From assembly GCA_002338605.1 (NCBI GenBank), contig DDIP01000287.1, positions 1 through 5,877 of the forward strand: DNA of 5,877 nt, in the 5' to 3' direction. Numbering within the stretch: the stretch's first letter is position 1; every line of letters starts with the position of its first letter. This document shows, piece by piece, positions 4,499 to 5,877 of this stretch. The position numbers were made by a program, and so were the translations under genes. Source of the DNA: Proteobacteria bacterium UBA1847 (GTDB lineage: Bacteria; Pseudomonadota; Gammaproteobacteria; Steroidobacterales; Woeseiaceae). The notes under the pieces were generated by a model. It saw only the letters and a program-made list of their open reading frames with translations. It was not told where the DNA came from and searched no databases.

Positions 4499-5877
4499 AT
4501 GACGAGTCAAATCTATTTCGTTACGACAGTCGTAGCGATCGCCGCAGCGCTGATCTTGTCCAGCCGTATCCGGCTGGATGTCGTGGCCTTAATGGTCGTC
4601 CTGTCGCTGGTTCTCGGCAACGTACTGACTCCCCAGGAAGCGCTTGTCGGATTCGGCGACCCGGTCGTTATTACCGTTGCAGGGCTTCTTATCATCAGTG
4701 AGATGCTGACGCGTACCGGTGTGGCGCATCTGGTCAGCGGCTCGCTCATTAAATACGCGCGCGCCGGTGAATTGCAACTGATCCTGCTCTCGACAGTGCT
4801 CGTCGCCGTACTTGGCGCGTTCATGAGCAGTACGGCTGTCGTCGCAATAATGCTTCCGATTATTCTCACGGTCGCGAGGCAAACCAATCTGAATGCCTCA
4901 CGACTACTGCTGCCCCTGGCCTACGCCAGTCTCGTCAGTGGGATGCTGACACTCATCTCTACAACGCCAAATATTGTACTGGCAACCGAGCTGGAACGAG
5001 CGGGATTCGACCCGTTCGAGTTTTTCTCGTTCACACCTATCGGCATAGCGGTGATGTGCGCGTTCATCATTTACATGGCACTGATCGGACGACACCTGTT
5101 GCCTGGCGATCGGGTATCGCCACCCAAGACCGTTGCGCGTACGTTCAGAGAGTTGTTGATGGAGTTCAACCTGGCGGGGACGTCGCGCCGTGCGGAAGTC
5201 CTGGCCGATTCACCCCTGGTCGGCCAGACACTTGCGACCAGCGATATTGCGTCGCGATTCAATGTCAGGGTCATCATCATTGAACGTTTTGGCCGCCTGG
5301 GTACGGAAATCATCGCAACGCCGCCGTCCGAACTTCAAATCCGGGCCGGCGATATCCTGGTACTGCAAGGCTCGCCCGAGGATACCGAAAAACTGACCAA
5401 AGACTGTCGACTTCGCGCGCGCACCGTATCCGACGCCGATAGAACCCGTTGGACACAGTCTGCCGGAATTGCAAAAGTGCTGGTTCATCCCGAATCCAGC
5501 TTGATCGGGAGCACCATTCGTAAAATCGGTCTGCGTTCAACCTATGGAGTGGAAGTGCTGGCCGTCGGACGCAAGAACGAAGCACTGGGCGACTTCATGG
5601 ATAGCAATCTCCAGAGTGGCGACTCAATGCTGGTTATCGGCCCGTGGAAACGAATCCGGCAGCTGCAGTCGGAGCTCCACGATTTCGTGGTGCTTGCATT
5701 CCCGGCAGAAATTGCAGACGTCGCCCCCGCTCGACAGCGAGCCCCGGTTGCGCTGGCTATCCTGGCACTCATGGTGGCCTTGTCAGCCTTCAATATCGTT
5801 CCGGTTGTCGTCGCTGTGCTGATAGCAACGCTGCTTGCCGTGCTCACGCAGTGCCTTAGCATGGAAGACGCGTACGA
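4499..5877 (+). CDS. SLC13-type permease with two RCK_C (TrkA_C) domains, N-terminal 459 residues (3' end outside window)
   Basis: The frame is open from ATG 4499 to the right edge, supported by GAAGG at 4487-4491. Residues 1-200 are hydrophobic with about six membrane segments (near 3-20, 26-42, 55-70, 92-125 including a re-entrant MSSTAVVAIMLP turn, 136-165 and 180-197). MSSTAVVAIMLP followed by the second motif LISTTPNIVL is the first half of the ion-transporter/SLC13 repeat, which holds the substrate and cation site. Residues about 222-305 and 322-402 are two cytoplasmic RCK_C domains, each with the VxVIxI/VEVLAV strand and a GDxLVLQG or GDSMLVIG element (284-291, 374-381). Membrane segments resume at about 415 and the second repeat is cut off. 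The organisation matches SLC13/Sac1-like permeases of about 600 residues. Substrate (sulfate, dicarboxylate, citrate or other anion) cannot be read. RCK_C domains normally bind ligands and gate transport. Confidence 0.93.
   Translation, partial: MTSQIYFVTTVVAIAAALILSSRIRLDVVALMVVLSLVLGNVLTPQEALVGFGDPVVITVAGLLIISEMLTRTGVAHLVSGSLIKYARAGELQLILLSTVLVAVLGAFMSSTAVVAIMLPIILTVARQTNLNASRLLLPLAYASLVSGMLTLISTTPNIVLATELERAGFDPFEFFSFTPIGIAVMCAFIIYMALIGRHLLPGDRVSPPKTVARTFRELLMEFNLAGTSRRAEVLADSPLVGQTLATSDIASRFNVRVIIIERFGRLGTEIIATPPSELQIRAGDILVLQGSPEDTEKLTKDCRLRARTVSDADRTRWTQSAGIAKVLVHPESSLIGSTIRKIGLRSTYGVEVLAVGRKNEALGDFMDSNLQSGDSMLVIGPWKRIRQLQSELHDFVVLAFPAEIADVAPARQRAPVALAILALMVALSAFNIVPVVVAVLIATLLAVLTQCLSMEDAY

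Noticed and set aside
4513..5862. Many short frames on both strands within the permease gene
   Set aside because: The plus-strand frame from 4499 to the edge encodes a clear SLC13/RCK_C protein; the others are by-products.

Overview
The window looks like a chromosomal segment of a moderately GC-rich gammaproteobacterium. The evidence is a Rnk-type GreA/GreB homologue, an UspE-type tandem universal stress protein and a short coiled-coil protein, all with gammaproteobacterial character, together with ordinary core-type genes. I see no tRNA, rRNA, CRISPR array, transposase, integrase or terminal repeats. The genus cannot be determined from this sequence.

Layout. Positions 1-513 (+) are the C-terminal half of a medium-chain, probably NAD-dependent alcohol dehydrogenase that enters from the left edge. 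Positions 514-1149 (+) hold a doubtful 53-codon ORF with a good ribosome-binding site, a convincing 94-residue coiled-coil protein (729-1013) and a doubtful 42-codon ORF. The latter overlaps by four bases (GTGA) the start of a small protein predicted to have an HMA-like fold but lacking the metal-binding cysteines (1150-1431). That protein overlaps tail-to-tail, by 30 bases, the magnesium transporter/channel gene mgtE on the minus strand (1402-2739). A 293-bp divergent intergenic region (2740-3032) follows. It is rich in inverted repeats and separates mgtE from rnk (3033-3461, +). Next come a UspE-like gene seven bases downstream (3469-4395, +) and an SLC13-type permease with two internal RCK_C/TrkA_C domains (4499 to the right edge, +, truncated).

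How the genes may work together (inference). The set reads as a general stress and ion-homeostasis neighbourhood: Mg2+ uptake with cytosolic sensing (MgtE), RNA-polymerase and nucleotide-pool control (Rnk), nucleotide-binding stress protein (UspE), and an anion or dicarboxylate permease with cytosolic regulatory domains. rnk and uspE very probably form one transcription unit. The permease may be read through from it or have its own start. The adh, coiled-coil and HMA-like genes run in the same direction with gaps that may hold promoters.

Nothing here proves a new biological system. The most interesting non-coding signals are (a) two mutually exclusive hairpins over the ribosome-binding site of the permease, (b) a compact set of direct and inverted repeats, two helical turns apart, between mgtE and rnk, and (c) a strong 7-9 bp dyad just upstream of rnk. 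The small proteins at 729-1431 are the least understood coding sequences.
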